Shown in pieces: positions 52,972-62,700 of a stretch of 64,000 bases of DNA. Where the stretch lies: assembly GCA_025943965.1 (NCBI GenBank), contig JAPCWD010000011.1:1-64000 (forward strand). The letters run 5' to 3'. This DNA is from Synergistaceae bacterium DZ-S4 (GTDB lineage Bacteria > Synergistota > Synergistia > Synergistales > Synergistaceae). Positions within the stretch are counted from its first letter, which is position 1, and every line of letters begins with the position of its first letter. The notes beneath the pieces were generated by a model. That model was not told the origin of the DNA. It made no database searches and saw only the letters and a program-made list of their open reading frames with translations. The position numbers were made by a program, and so were the translations under genes.

Positions 52972-54240
52972 ATGGACTTGACAGAAAACAATTGCGCCGG
53001 CAACCAAGAAAAATGCCCTGAAACAGTTCCCGAAGAACAGACGGGGATGACAAAAGAGGAACAGGAGTGGGGGCTGAAAAAAGAACCTCGTCCTCCTCTG
53101 CCTCGCTATGTCTTTGGCGTCATCGCTGCGCTGATCCTTATAATTTTTCTCGGAGGAAGCCTATGGTACTACAGAACAAGCGTCCTGCCCGAAAAATATT
53201 ACCAGAGGGCATCGTCGCATTTCAAGCTGGAAGAATACTCGGAAGCCTATCTTCTCTACGAAAAAGTTCTGAAGCTGCGTCCCGAAAGAAAAAACATCCT
53301 TTACCAGATGGCGTTCTGTCTTGAAAAGACCGGAAGGACCGACGAAGCGATAACCCGTTATGAAGAGCATCTTAAGACAATTCCGGGAGATGGAAAGGCT
53401 CTCCTTCGGATGGGCTGGCTCTACACTCAAAAGAATGATACGGGAAAAGGCCTTGCTGCCCTCAAAGAGGGAGCGGCAAAGCTGAAAGACCCTTATGCAT
53501 GGGCGCTTGTAAGTGAGGCCGCGATAAAATCGAAGGACTCAGGAACGGCTGTTGAGGCCCTCCTGAAGCAGACCGAACTCTTCAGGGAACCGGAACAGGT
53601 GCTGACCTGTTCAAAGATGCTCATGGGCCTTGGTGCATGGAAAGAGGCTCTTAAGGGCTACGAGAGGTTCTCGGAACTTGCCCCTGAGGATAAACGGGGG
53701 GAACACGGGGCAAACGCGGCCAAGGCGATGCTGGGTTGGCCGACAGACCAAAGGCTCGTCATCAGGCCGGGCAGATCCATCGGACCGGTCGAGATCGGCG
53801 ATACGAAAGATGCGGTCAAGGGAAAACTTGGCGCGCCTGAGGCAAAGGAATTCAGGAAGGTCGGAGGAAAATCGATCCTGTCGGACGACACTGCGGAGAT
53901 CTGGACTTACAGCAGGACTATGCCGGGAAGAGGACTTCGTGTGATATTCATAAACGGCAAGGTCCGCGAAGCAGAGGCCCGCTCCGGGGAGTACAAGACA
54001 GAGACCGGGCTGGGGCTGACGAATTTCCTTCTCCCCAAAAACTCATCAAGGCTTGAATGGAGAAAAGAGGGAGAGGACAAGGCTGTCGTATGCCTTGCGA
54101 AAGGCGGCGGGCTCACCTTTTACGCTGCGGGGCTGAACAGCAACGGCACTGACGCGAAGTACAAAAAACTCCGCGTCCATAAGGGAAATTCATCGATCGA
54201 CAGCGTTGAGGGCTTCAGTCTGCTTAACCTTTTCAATTAG
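52972..54240 (+). CDS. Membrane-anchored TPR protein
   Basis: 422 residues. It has a 40-residue charged cytoplasmic start, one membrane helix (about 46-66, VFGVIAALILIIFLGGSLWY), then TPR repeats (YYQRASSHFKLEEYSEAYLL, ILYQMAFCLEKTGRTDEAIT, ALLRMGWLYTQKNDTGKGLA). The C-terminal about 150 residues (GPVEIGDTKDAVKGKLGAPE, IWTYSRTMPGRGLRVIFING) look like a SmpA/OmlA-type small domain. Probably a periplasmic scaffold. Monocistronic, convergent with metH. Confidence 0.8.
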   Translation: MDLTENNCAGNQEKCPETVPEEQTGMTKEEQEWGLKKEPRPPLPRYVFGVIAALILIIFLGGSLWYYRTSVLPEKYYQRASSHFKLEEYSEAYLLYEKVLKLRPERKNILYQMAFCLEKTGRTDEAITRYEEHLKTIPGDGKALLRMGWLYTQKNDTGKGLAALKEGAAKLKDPYAWALVSEAAIKSKDSGTAVEALLKQTELFREPEQVLTCSKMLMGLGAWKEALKGYERFSELAPEDKRGEHGANAAKAMLGWPTDQRLVIRPGRSIGPVEIGDTKDAVKGKLGAPEAKEFRKVGGKSILSDDTAEIWTYSRTMPGRGLRVIFINGKVREAEARSGEYKTETGLGLTNFLLPKNSSRLEWRKEGEDKAVVCLAKGGGLTFYAAGLNSNGTDAKYKKLRVHKGNSSIDSVEGFSLLNLFN

Positions 54241-54263
54241 GCCCCTCCGCTGCTGAAAAGGAG

Positions 54264-56645
54264 TTATTTGCGGCCCAGTATCCTGACTGCCTCCATGGCA
54301 TCCTTCGCATAGTGGTCAGCACCGACATATTCCGCAAGTGATGGAGTCAGCACCGCTCCGCCGACTATGACCCTCACTCCAGGACATGCCTTCCTCAGCA
54401 TGTCGATCGCCGTCTTCATGCTTGAGACGCTCGTCGTCATTAGAGCGCTGAGACCGACAATATCGGCGCCGTTCTCCCTGACTGCCTCTACGATCTTCTC
54501 AGGAGGGACATCTTTCCCCAGGTCGATCATCCTGAAATTGTAATTTTCCATAATCACTTTCACTATGTTTTTACCGATATCGTGTATGTCTCCCTGAACG
54601 GTCGCGATAACTACCCGGCCCCTCTCTTCGGAGCCTTCGGAGCCGTCTTTCGCAAGCTGTCTGCGGATCAGTTCAAAGGATGACTGTGCGGCTTCGGCCG
54701 ACTTGATAAGCTGCGGAAGGAATATGCTGCATGATTCGTACTCTTTACCCACCAAGTCGAGGGACGGAACTATCTCTTTTTCAATAATTTCCAGAGGTTT
54801 CATTCTTGAGAGCAGGAGCTCAGTCGCCCTTTCCGCATCTCCCTTGAACCCTTTAATAATAGCCTGTGCAAGATCGGCCTGCACATCGCCGCCGGTCATG
54901 GAGCCCCGGTTTTGCTTTTCTTCTTCCGGTCCTGAATGACCCGCAATAAATGCCTCGGCCTGCCGGTCTTTGCCCATCAGCACCCTGAACGCATCGACGG
55001 CCTCCCTCATCCCCTCGTCGCCCGGGTTCATTATCGGAGCGTCAAGGCCCTGCATCAGTGCCATCGCAAGCATAGTCCTGTTGATAACGGGGCGAGCCGG
55101 GAGTCCAAAGGAGACATTGCTCACACCGAGCACCGTCTTAAGCCCGAGTTCTTCTTTGACCATCCTTACGGCCCTGAGGGTCTCCACAGCTTGATCCTGC
55201 TGCGCTGAGACAGTCATAACAAGGCAGTCGATAAGGACATCCTCTTTGGGGATGCCGACCTTTTGGGCCTCCTCCATGATCGTCCGGGCTATCTTAAGTC
55301 TGCCCTCCGCGGAGGATGGTATCCCGTCGTCGTCCAGGGTAAGCCCCAGTACGGCTGCTCCGTATTTTTTAGCTATGGGAAGTATCTTTTTCAGGGAATC
55401 CCTCTTACCGCTGACCGAGTTGATAAGGGGCTTTCCGTTGTAGACTCTCGCAGCCCTTTCCAGAGCCTCCGGATCAGAGGAGTCAAGCTGAAGAGGCAGA
55501 GCAGTCACCGACTGTATCTCAATGACTGCTCTCCTGAGCATCTCAGGTTCGTCAATATCCGGAAGCCCCATGTTCACATCAAGGATGTGAGCTCCCTGTT
55601 CCTGCTGCCGAACCGCTTCCCTGAGCACGTAGTCCATGTCTTTCGCCCGGAGCGCGGCCTGCAGCGACTTCTTTCCTGTGGGGTTGAGGCGTTCACCGAT
55701 GATCACCGTGTCATCCCCGAAGAAGACAGTTTTTGACGCGGAACAGACTCCCGTTTTGAGGCCCGGCCAGATCCCTGTAGGGCTTACGCCCCGGAGCCGC
55801 TCTTTTACAAGGCTGATGTACCCCGGATCCGTTCCGCAGCACCCTCCGACGATCAAGGCACCCTTTTCGACAAATCCTTTAATGCAGCAGGCAAATTCTT
55901 CAGCCGTGACATCATACCTGGCTTCTCCCTCGCTGAAAACCGGAAGCCCGGCGTTTGGCTGGATCATCACAGGTATGCTGCTTGACCGGAGGATCCTTTC
56001 GACTATAGGCACAAGCTGTTTAGGCCCGAGAGAGCAGTTAACTCCCAACGCATCTGCTCCAAGGGACTGAAGTGTCAGCACCATTGATTCAACTGTAGCA
56101 CCGAAGAAGGATGTTCCGTTTTCCCCGAAACTCATCGTAGCCAGGACAGGCAGGTCTGAATTCTCTTTTGCCGCGATCATGGCTGCTTTGAGTTCATAAA
56201 GGTCGGTGAACGTTTCAAGAAGTATCAGGTCGGCTCCTGCTGCATCCCCTGCCCTCACTATTTCGGCAAAGACCCCGACGGCATCTTCAAAAGGAAGGTC
56301 CCCGACCGGTTTAAGCACACGCCCGCATGGACCTATGTCGAGAGCGGTGAACTTGCCCTTGCGGGCAGAAGCCGCAGCCTTTGCGATCATGACCCCCGAC
56401 GATACGATATCCGCAAGCGGACATCCTGCCTTTTCAGCCTTGAACCTGTTGGCCCCGAAAGTATTTGCCGAGACTACATCGCACCCCGCGTCAAGATATT
56501 CTTCGTGGATGGATCTGATCAGTTCAGGATCGGTCAGGTTGAGCAGCTCAGGTATGCCGCCACTTTTCAGCCCCCTCTTCTGGAGCATGGTGCCCATGGC
56601 ACCGTCGAAAATTACTGCCCTTTTTTCATCTGTCCTGAATGTCAT
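54264..56645 (-). CDS. metH: Cobalamin-dependent methionine synthase without reactivation domain
   Basis: 793 residues. The homocysteine-binding domain (about 1-290) has zinc ligands C204 (GVNCS) and C269/C270 (GGCCG). The pterin-binding domain (about 310-560) has GERLNPTGKKSLQAAL and HILDVNMGLPDIDEP. The B12 module follows, with DIHDIGKNIV near residue 685 (the His that binds cobalt) and GLSALMTTSVSSMKTAID. The C-terminal SAM-binding reactivation domain of E. coli MetH (1227 residues) is absent, as in several anaerobes, so oxidised cofactor must be repaired by a separate protein. It follows metF by 58 bp. Confidence 0.93.
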   Translation of the reverse strand: MTFRTDEKRAVIFDGAMGTMLQKRGLKSGGIPELLNLTDPELIRSIHEEYLDAGCDVVSANTFGANRFKAEKAGCPLADIVSSGVMIAKAAASARKGKFTALDIGPCGRVLKPVGDLPFEDAVGVFAEIVRAGDAAGADLILLETFTDLYELKAAMIAAKENSDLPVLATMSFGENGTSFFGATVESMVLTLQSLGADALGVNCSLGPKQLVPIVERILRSSSIPVMIQPNAGLPVFSEGEARYDVTAEEFACCIKGFVEKGALIVGGCCGTDPGYISLVKERLRGVSPTGIWPGLKTGVCSASKTVFFGDDTVIIGERLNPTGKKSLQAALRAKDMDYVLREAVRQQEQGAHILDVNMGLPDIDEPEMLRRAVIEIQSVTALPLQLDSSDPEALERAARVYNGKPLINSVSGKRDSLKKILPIAKKYGAAVLGLTLDDDGIPSSAEGRLKIARTIMEEAQKVGIPKEDVLIDCLVMTVSAQQDQAVETLRAVRMVKEELGLKTVLGVSNVSFGLPARPVINRTMLAMALMQGLDAPIMNPGDEGMREAVDAFRVLMGKDRQAEAFIAGHSGPEEEKQNRGSMTGGDVQADLAQAIIKGFKGDAERATELLLSRMKPLEIIEKEIVPSLDLVGKEYESCSIFLPQLIKSAEAAQSSFELIRRQLAKDGSEGSEERGRVVIATVQGDIHDIGKNIVKVIMENYNFRMIDLGKDVPPEKIVEAVRENGADIVGLSALMTTSVSSMKTAIDMLRKACPGVRVIVGGAVLTPSLAEYVGADHYAKDAMEAVRILGRK

Positions 56646-56703
56646 ATGACCCGCCTCATTTTCCTTGTAAACTGTTTCCGCTCATTGACGTCAGCCGGGA
56701 AAT

Positions 56704-57576
56704 TCAGCCGCGCTTTACCCTAAGGGAATAGAGTATCCCCCTTATGTTCTCTGATATCCTCTTTGCGATATCAGGCTGATTCATAGTGTAGAGGTGTATG
56801 CCGTCAACACCTGCAGCGAGCAGGTCGACTATCTGCGCCGTCGCGTATGCGATACCCGCCTCTTTCATAGCCATGCTGTTATGTCCGAATGCCCTTATAA
56901 TTTTCTGGACCTTTTCCGGGACTGTTGCCCCGCACATTGAGACCATGCGGCTGATCTGGGAAGAGGATGTTATGGGCATAATGCCTGCTACTATCGGAGT
57001 CGCTATTCCTATGGTCCTTGCCCGGTCTCTGAAGCTGTAGAAGATCTCGTTGTCGAAAAAGAGCTGGGATATGAGCACATCGACTCCGCAGTCTGCTTTT
57101 TCCTTGAGGCATCGCAGGTCGTCTTCCATCGAATATGCTTCGATGTGCTTCTCCGGGTAGCAGGCCGCGAAGATCCTGAAATCATATCTGGATCTTATGT
57201 ATCTTATGAGGTCCGAGGCATAGCGGAAGTCCTTGAGCGTCTCGCTTTCCGCCAGGTCTCCCCTGAGGGCGAGGATGTTTTTTACCCCGTTTTCAGAGAG
57301 TGTTTTCAGTATTGGCTCCACTTCTTCGATCGAGTTTCCCGCGCAGGTAAGGTGGGCGAGAGCCGGTATGGCATAGCTGTTCTGTATCTGGGAGGCGATT
57401 TCAACGGTGTTGACGCGGCTGGTCCCTCCCGCACCGTATGTAACGCTGATGAGGTCAGGCGCCAGGCTTGCAAGCGCGTCTACCGTCGCAAATATCGAAG
57501 CGAGATCTCCCGCGCCCTTGGGAGGAAAAATTTCAAAAGTCATCGTTGGCCTTTCCTGTTCAAAGTAATCTCTCAT
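56704..57576 (-). CDS. metF: 5,10-methylenetetrahydrofolate reductase
   Basis: 290 residues, standard length. It has MTFEIFPPKG, LISVTYGAGGTSR, LAHLTCAGNS, NILALRGDLAESE, ISQLFFDNEIFYSF and IVAGIMPITSSSQI, the MetF folate and FAD contacts. Makes the 5-methyl-THF consumed by MetH, which is the next gene. Confidence 0.94.
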   Translation of the reverse strand: MRDYFEQERPTMTFEIFPPKGAGDLASIFATVDALASLAPDLISVTYGAGGTSRVNTVEIASQIQNSYAIPALAHLTCAGNSIEEVEPILKTLSENGVKNILALRGDLAESETLKDFRYASDLIRYIRSRYDFRIFAACYPEKHIEAYSMEDDLRCLKEKADCGVDVLISQLFFDNEIFYSFRDRARTIGIATPIVAGIMPITSSSQISRMVSMCGATVPEKVQKIIRAFGHNSMAMKEAGIAYATAQIVDLLAAGVDGIHLYTMNQPDIAKRISENIRGILYSLRVKRG

Positions 57577-57590
57577 AATCTGACCCCCCG

Positions 57591-58397
57591 TTACAGATAT
57601 CTTTCAACTATCACTGCCGCCCCGTCGCTGTCATTGTCTAAAGTTGTCTCATCCGCCGCCGCTCTTACATCAGTTGGTGAATTGCCCATAGCAACGCCGT
57701 ACCCTGCCCATCCGATCATTTCCCTGTCGTTGGAGCCGTCACCTATCGCAAGGACATCGCACCTGTCGATCCCGAGCCTTTCCGCAACTATCGCAAGCCC
57801 CTTCGCCTTGTTAACATCGGGGTGGGTCATCTCAACAAAAGCCCCCCACGAAGTCGCAGTGTAGATCCGGCCGCCAAAGCGCGAGACAGTCCTCTCTGCC
57901 ATCAGGCGGAAATCGTCTTCTTCCAGCGCTATGCCCAGAAGTTTCGTTGAATCGACGTCAAGGTCCCAGAACTTTTCACCGACCGAGACGGGCCGTATTT
58001 TTGATATGTTTTCGTAGAATCTGCTTCTTGGGTCGCTGCTGTCCGTCACATAGAGCCTGTCATCGCTGTAGACCTGTATGTACCATCCCTGCTGCCGGTA
58101 GAAGGAGAGGACTTCCGCAGTCAGTTCCCTTCCTACTCCTCTTTCGTGGATGGTCTTACCAGAAAGGGGATCGCGCACGACAGCACCGTTGTAGAATATG
58201 CAGGGGGCTGTTATGCCTACCTCCCTGATCACGGGGAGGGCTGAAGGATACATCCTTCCCGTCGCGGTGACAACAGTTATCCCTGACGAGATAGCGGACC
58301 GGAGAGCGTTCCTTGTCCTTGCTGAAAGTTCGCTTGAGCTGTTAAGGATCGTACCATCCATGTCAACTGCGATAAGCCTCGGCCTGAAAGTGTTCAT
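57591..58397 (-). CDS. HAD-superfamily Cof-type phosphatase
   Basis: 268 residues. The HAD motifs are I (IAVDMDGTILNS), II (VVTATGRMY), III (Lys in NKAKGLAIV) and IV (AIGDGSNDREMI); a C2 cap lies between. ATG overlaps the cobS stop by 4 bp and metF starts 14 bp later. In this position it may remove the phosphate of a cobalamin or folate intermediate, for example the cobalamin 5'-phosphate left by CobS. That is inference: Cof-type enzymes are usually sugar phosphatases. Confidence 0.85.
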   Translation of the reverse strand: MNTFRPRLIAVDMDGTILNSSSELSARTRNALRSAISSGITVVTATGRMYPSALPVIREVGITAPCIFYNGAVVRDPLSGKTIHERGVGRELTAEVLSFYRQQGWYIQVYSDDRLYVTDSSDPRSRFYENISKIRPVSVGEKFWDLDVDSTKLLGIALEEDDFRLMAERTVSRFGGRIYTATSWGAFVEMTHPDVNKAKGLAIVAERLGIDRCDVLAIGDGSNDREMIGWAGYGVAMGNSPTDVRAAADETTLDNDSDGAAVIVERYL

Positions 58398-59203
58398 GCC
58401 GAGAATACCGCTAAAGAGGCTATCTCAGCTGCCACGGCAGCGGCGCCCAGGACATCGCCGTTCACTCCGCCGAGCCTGGAGTTCATCCAGTCCGCCATCC
58501 CGAAACCCGTTATAAGGGCGGCCGCAGCTGAGAAGAACCACCTGACCGGCGCGATCGGCATGAAGACAAAAAACGCGATCAATGAGATGAAGAGATCATA
58601 TCCTGTGAAGGTGTCCACCCAGCCTTTGCCCATGCCGCTCTCCCAAGGATACCTGCCCATGTAGGCAGCTGTGCAGCATGCAAATCTGCCGGAAGCAGCG
58701 GAAACGATCAACGCGGTTGTGAGTCTGTCAGGCCGGACAGATCCCGCCAGGGATGTCCAGAGTCCGAATGCGAGTATGAGGCCGACAGCCCCATAAGCTC
58801 CAAGCCTGCTGTCCTTCATTACGGAACGGAGCTCCTCGCCCTGCCGGCCCGAGCCTATTCCGTCCCAGAGATCCCCCCACCCGTCGAGGTGCAGTGACCA
58901 TCCTATTATCGAGTAAAACAAGACGCCTATCCAAATGGAGCCGGGCGCGCCTAATCCCAGGGATCTCACGACAGACACTGCGATCCCGACAAGCAGGCCG
59001 AGAAGCCCTCCGGCAAGGGGGGCAAGAGGAAGTGTCCTGTTGCCTGTCGGCATCTCCGACGGCCACAGCTTTTTGGGCAGCGGGATGCGCGAGAGCAGGG
59101 TCCATGCCACAACTAACCTGCCAATGAAGTCAAGCCTCGATCCCTCGTTTCTGATCTCATCAGTCAGCCTGTCCATATATTCCCGGAATTTTACGCTCTT
59201 CAT
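58394..59203 (-). CDS. cobS: Cobalamin-5'-phosphate synthase CobS
   Basis: 269 residues. It has about six hydrophobic segments and the CobS motifs LLSRIPLP, GWSLHLDGWGDLWDGIGSG, VMKDSRLGAYGAVGL and LGGVNGDVLGAA. ATG at 59203 has GGAGGAGAG upstream and overlaps the cobU stop by 4 bp; the open frame upstream of it only shadows cobU. Joins GDP-cobinamide with the lower ligand at the inner membrane. Confidence 0.92.
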   Translation of the reverse strand: MKSVKFREYMDRLTDEIRNEGSRLDFIGRLVVAWTLLSRIPLPKKLWPSEMPTGNRTLPLAPLAGGLLGLLVGIAVSVVRSLGLGAPGSIWIGVLFYSIIGWSLHLDGWGDLWDGIGSGRQGEELRSVMKDSRLGAYGAVGLILAFGLWTSLAGSVRPDRLTTALIVSAASGRFACCTAAYMGRYPWESGMGKGWVDTFTGYDLFISLIAFFVFMPIAPVRWFFSAAAALITGFGMADWMNSRLGGVNGDVLGAAAVAAEIASLAVFSA

Positions 59204-59796
59204 TGCCAACTCTCCTCCATCGACCCTTTGACCCACAGAGGGCAGCCTGCGACTACAAGGGCGACTCTTTCCGCCTTTGAAGCGCAGAGCTGGTTCATCC
59301 TGCCCTGCAGATCCCTGAATCGCCTGCCCATTATATAAGTCGGCACGAGGCCGAAACCGACCTCGTTGCTCACAATTATCAGGTGCGTCCCTTCTCGAGG
59401 GATAGAACAGAGATCTTCGGTCATTGCCCTTATTTGTTCTTCCCTTGCCTGCCACTCGGATCCCGAGGCGTTTTCCGCAAGCCCCCCTTCAAGGAAGAGG
59501 CGGGTCAGCCACAGCGTGAGGCAGTCAAGCAGAAGGACCCCCCTTATTCTCTTTACAGCCGCACATATCTCGTAGGGATCTCCTTCGAAGGTCTCCCATC
59601 CCGCAGGCCTTCTCTTTTTGTGTATGGCAATGCGTTCCTGCATCTCTGCGTCCCGGGCGTCCGCAGCCGCAAGGTACGTAACATGGGAGGCAGCACACTT
59701 AGCCAGCCTTTCAGCAAAGGTGCTCTTCCCGCTTCTGGCACCCCCCAGGATGAGGGTGATCCCTGATTTGAACATCCTCTCACCGTCAGTTTCCAA
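59200..59796 (-). CDS. cobU: Adenosylcobinamide kinase/guanylyltransferase CobU
   Basis: 198 residues. It has the P-loop LILGGARSGKSTFAERL, HKKRRPAGWETFE (the GMP-accepting His region), LLLDCLTLWLTRLF and LIIVSNEVGFGLVP. The start is TTG at 59796, inside the last codons of the asmA-like gene and with GGGGAT 6 nt upstream; an ATG at 59775 is less well spaced. Activates cobinamide for CobS. Confidence 0.92.
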   Translation of the reverse strand: METDGERMFKSGITLILGGARSGKSTFAERLAKCAASHVTYLAAADARDAEMQERIAIHKKRRPAGWETFEGDPYEICAAVKRIRGVLLLDCLTLWLTRLFLEGGLAENASGSEWQAREEQIRAMTEDLCSIPREGTHLIIVSNEVGFGLVPTYIMGRRFRDLQGRMNQLCASKAERVALVVAGCPLWVKGSMEESWQ

Positions 59797-62700
59797 AGTC
59801 TATCCCCTGCAGTATGTTTCCGAGCGTCTGCTCTATGATCTGTCCGCCGATATTATTCCCGTTGGTATAGCTTACTCCGGGGCCGACAGGGATTTCAAAT
59901 TTAAGTCTGAAGACAGTATCCCTGCCCTGATAGTCTTTTTCATTCGGATCGCTGGCCGACTTCGGTATCACGTTCCTTGGGCTTGTCATCTGCTCCGATT
60001 TGTCGACCTTTACGTTGCTGAAGCTCGGAGAATCCATAGTTCCGTTTATATTCATCGTAACGAAACGGAAATCTGTCCTTGTGAAGCCTGACAGGACTCC
60101 TCCGAGGAAGTTCTGCAGCAGCGCGCTTCTGTCAAGCTCACCCGTGAATTCCATGCCGACGTTTATGATCCCCTGAAGCGCTCCGAGGAGGGCGTTCAAA
60201 GCCTGAATATTTACTTTGCCCATGGCAAAGAGGCTCATCTCTTTTTTCTTGTTTACCAGACCGTCAAGCATGACATAACGATATACGGGATCTCCGGGAG
60301 GCGCCACAGCCTGGCTTCCGGGAAGGATCGTCAGGTACCCTTCGTCAAGGGTGAATGCCGTCTGGACCGTTTTGAAGAGGAGCGGTTTGCCCTTTGTATA
60401 TTTTTTTGCGGCCTCTACCGCTTCAAAGCCGGAGATCTCTCCGTCCCTAAGGAAGAGGACCCCTGCGGCATTGACGGTGCTCATCCTTCCCGGTTCGCCC
60501 CCTGCCCTGATCTTAAGGTCTCCTTTGCCCGAAATCGAACCCGAAAGGGAGGGAAAAGCCTGTTTTATCATGGGAGCCACGTCGGCGCTCATCACTGTAA
60601 GGTTGCCGCCCCAGCTGCTCTTCGCTATGTCCATTGCAAGTCCGCCTGTAACAGCTCCGCCGTTCGTCTCAGCCTTCACGTCTTCCATGACCGCATAGCC
60701 TTCGGAGATGTAAAACGGGGCGTTGACGTTCCTTATCCTCAATCCCAGGAATCTCATCCTTTCAGAAGAAAATGAACCTTCTCCGCTGAAATTGTCGACC
60801 TCTCCCCTGCCGGTGAACTTGAAGCTGGCGTTTCCTCCGAACCTCCGCCTGAACTGGTCAGGCAAGTAGGCTCCTATCTGCCTGAGGTCAATATCTTTGC
60901 CTTTAGTGTCAAGGGCTCCATGCCATTTTCCGTTCTCCATGTAGACTCTGCCGTTAGCCGTCAATTCACCTCGTGCAAGCCTTGCCTTAGCTTCTGAAAC
61001 TTTAATGTCTATCAGGCTGCCGTTGAACGCGACATCTACCATCGGGAGCAGAAATCCCCTGTACCTGAAAGGTGCCAGCGTACCGCTGCCGTTCAAAAGA
61101 GGCTTTTCAACTGTACCTCCGACCAGAACTTCGCTTTTTATAAGGCCCTGCACGCCCCTTACTACCGGCAGGTGTTTCCTCAGCAACTCATACATGTTTA
61201 TATTTTCAGATGCGATCTTCAGATCGAGCATGGATTCTGAGAAAGGCCTGCCCGCCGGCGAAGGGATGATCTTACCGGTGAGGAGATGCTTTCCCCTCAG
61301 GAAATCGACCTTTACATTGCTGATCCTGATCTCCTTTGGATCACCGCTCAGGCTGCCTGTGGCCCCGTCAGCTGAGAACTCCTTCCACCTGAGGCCTTCT
61401 GACGAAATGTCCGCGTTCCATCTGATGCCTCTTCCGTCATCGCCCACCTTGATCTCACCCGAGCACGGTCCTTCGATATCCTGCTCCATGCCAAAAAGTC
61501 CGTTGAGGGCCGAGATGTCCACTCTCCTGACTCTGCCTTCGAATTCCCACCTGACAGGAGAAGATCCGCTGGATGCCTTATACGGAAGGTCGACTTTGCC
61601 TTTGAGGTCCGCACTGCCTCCGGCCATTTCTGCATCCATCTTCCTGAAGTCAAGCTTATTTGATGAATATGCCATTTCAGTATGAAATCTTGAGACCTCG
61701 AGATCCATGAACCTGCCGTTTGAGACCCTGAGCTTCAGCAGCGCCTCAGGAGAATCTGTCTTTCCCCTAAGAGTCCATGTTCCCGAAGCATCTCCGGATA
61801 TATTCAAAGTTTTGAGGACTCCGAGTGTGCTATGAAAGCCGCTGAGGGAGGCGTTCTTTATCGCTCCGCTGAAGGAGAGCTCGGGTGTTCCCCCTATATC
61901 CTTCATATTGCCCGAAGCCGTGATAAGCGCCCCGTTCCAGAGAAGGGACGCATTCGTCAGCCTGAAAGTTCCCAGCGAAACGTCGTACTCGGGGGATGCC
62001 TTGACCCTCGTAAGCTTTCCTATCCCCTTTATCTCCGCGGAGGGCGAGGTGATGTCCGCCTTCACCTTCATTGCGCTTATTTCTCCCCCGATTTTCGCAG
62101 AGACATCGGCGGTACCCTTAAGTTCGTATTTTCCCAGTTCGCTGAACGCTTTTCCAAGTTCTTCCAGCTTTATCGCCCTCGCGTTCAGTTTAAGATCGAC
62201 AGGCACTCCGTCGGCGATGCTGAGAGTTCCTGCGAGCTTTATTTCCCTTCCCTCGCTGAGAGCCGAGAGATCTAATTTCCCTGAAGGCCTGCCCTCAAAG
62301 AGCGCCTTCCCCTGCAGCGCTGTGAACTTCATATTGTTGTACGCAACGTTTGAGGGAGCTATCTCGACTTTCCCTACAAGCGCGTCCAGCGGGCCCTTAA
62401 GGTCTGCCTCCATAGCGGTGATGCTGCCTTTCAGCATCGCTGCGTTCCCTGCTATCTCATGGGCTATCTTGTCAGTCCAGTCTGCGAAGCGGAGGTTCCG
62501 CGCATCGGCTTTCAGTTCGAGATATTTCCCCGGGGCCCTTGTATCAAGCTTCATCGATCCCCGGAGTGATGAGTCGAAGACCTTGCTCTCCTCAAGCGAG
62601 ATATCAAGAACACCCTCTTCGTATCTCCATTTGGCCGCTACCTCTTCAAGCGGCACCTTTCCGACAACAGCCTTTTTAAGGACCCCTTCTCCAGAAGTGA

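Noticed and set aside
59204..59455. 84-residue N-terminal extension of CobS
   Set aside because: It only overlaps the cobU coding region in another frame. The ATG at 59203 has a strong ribosome site and the proteins of the family start there.
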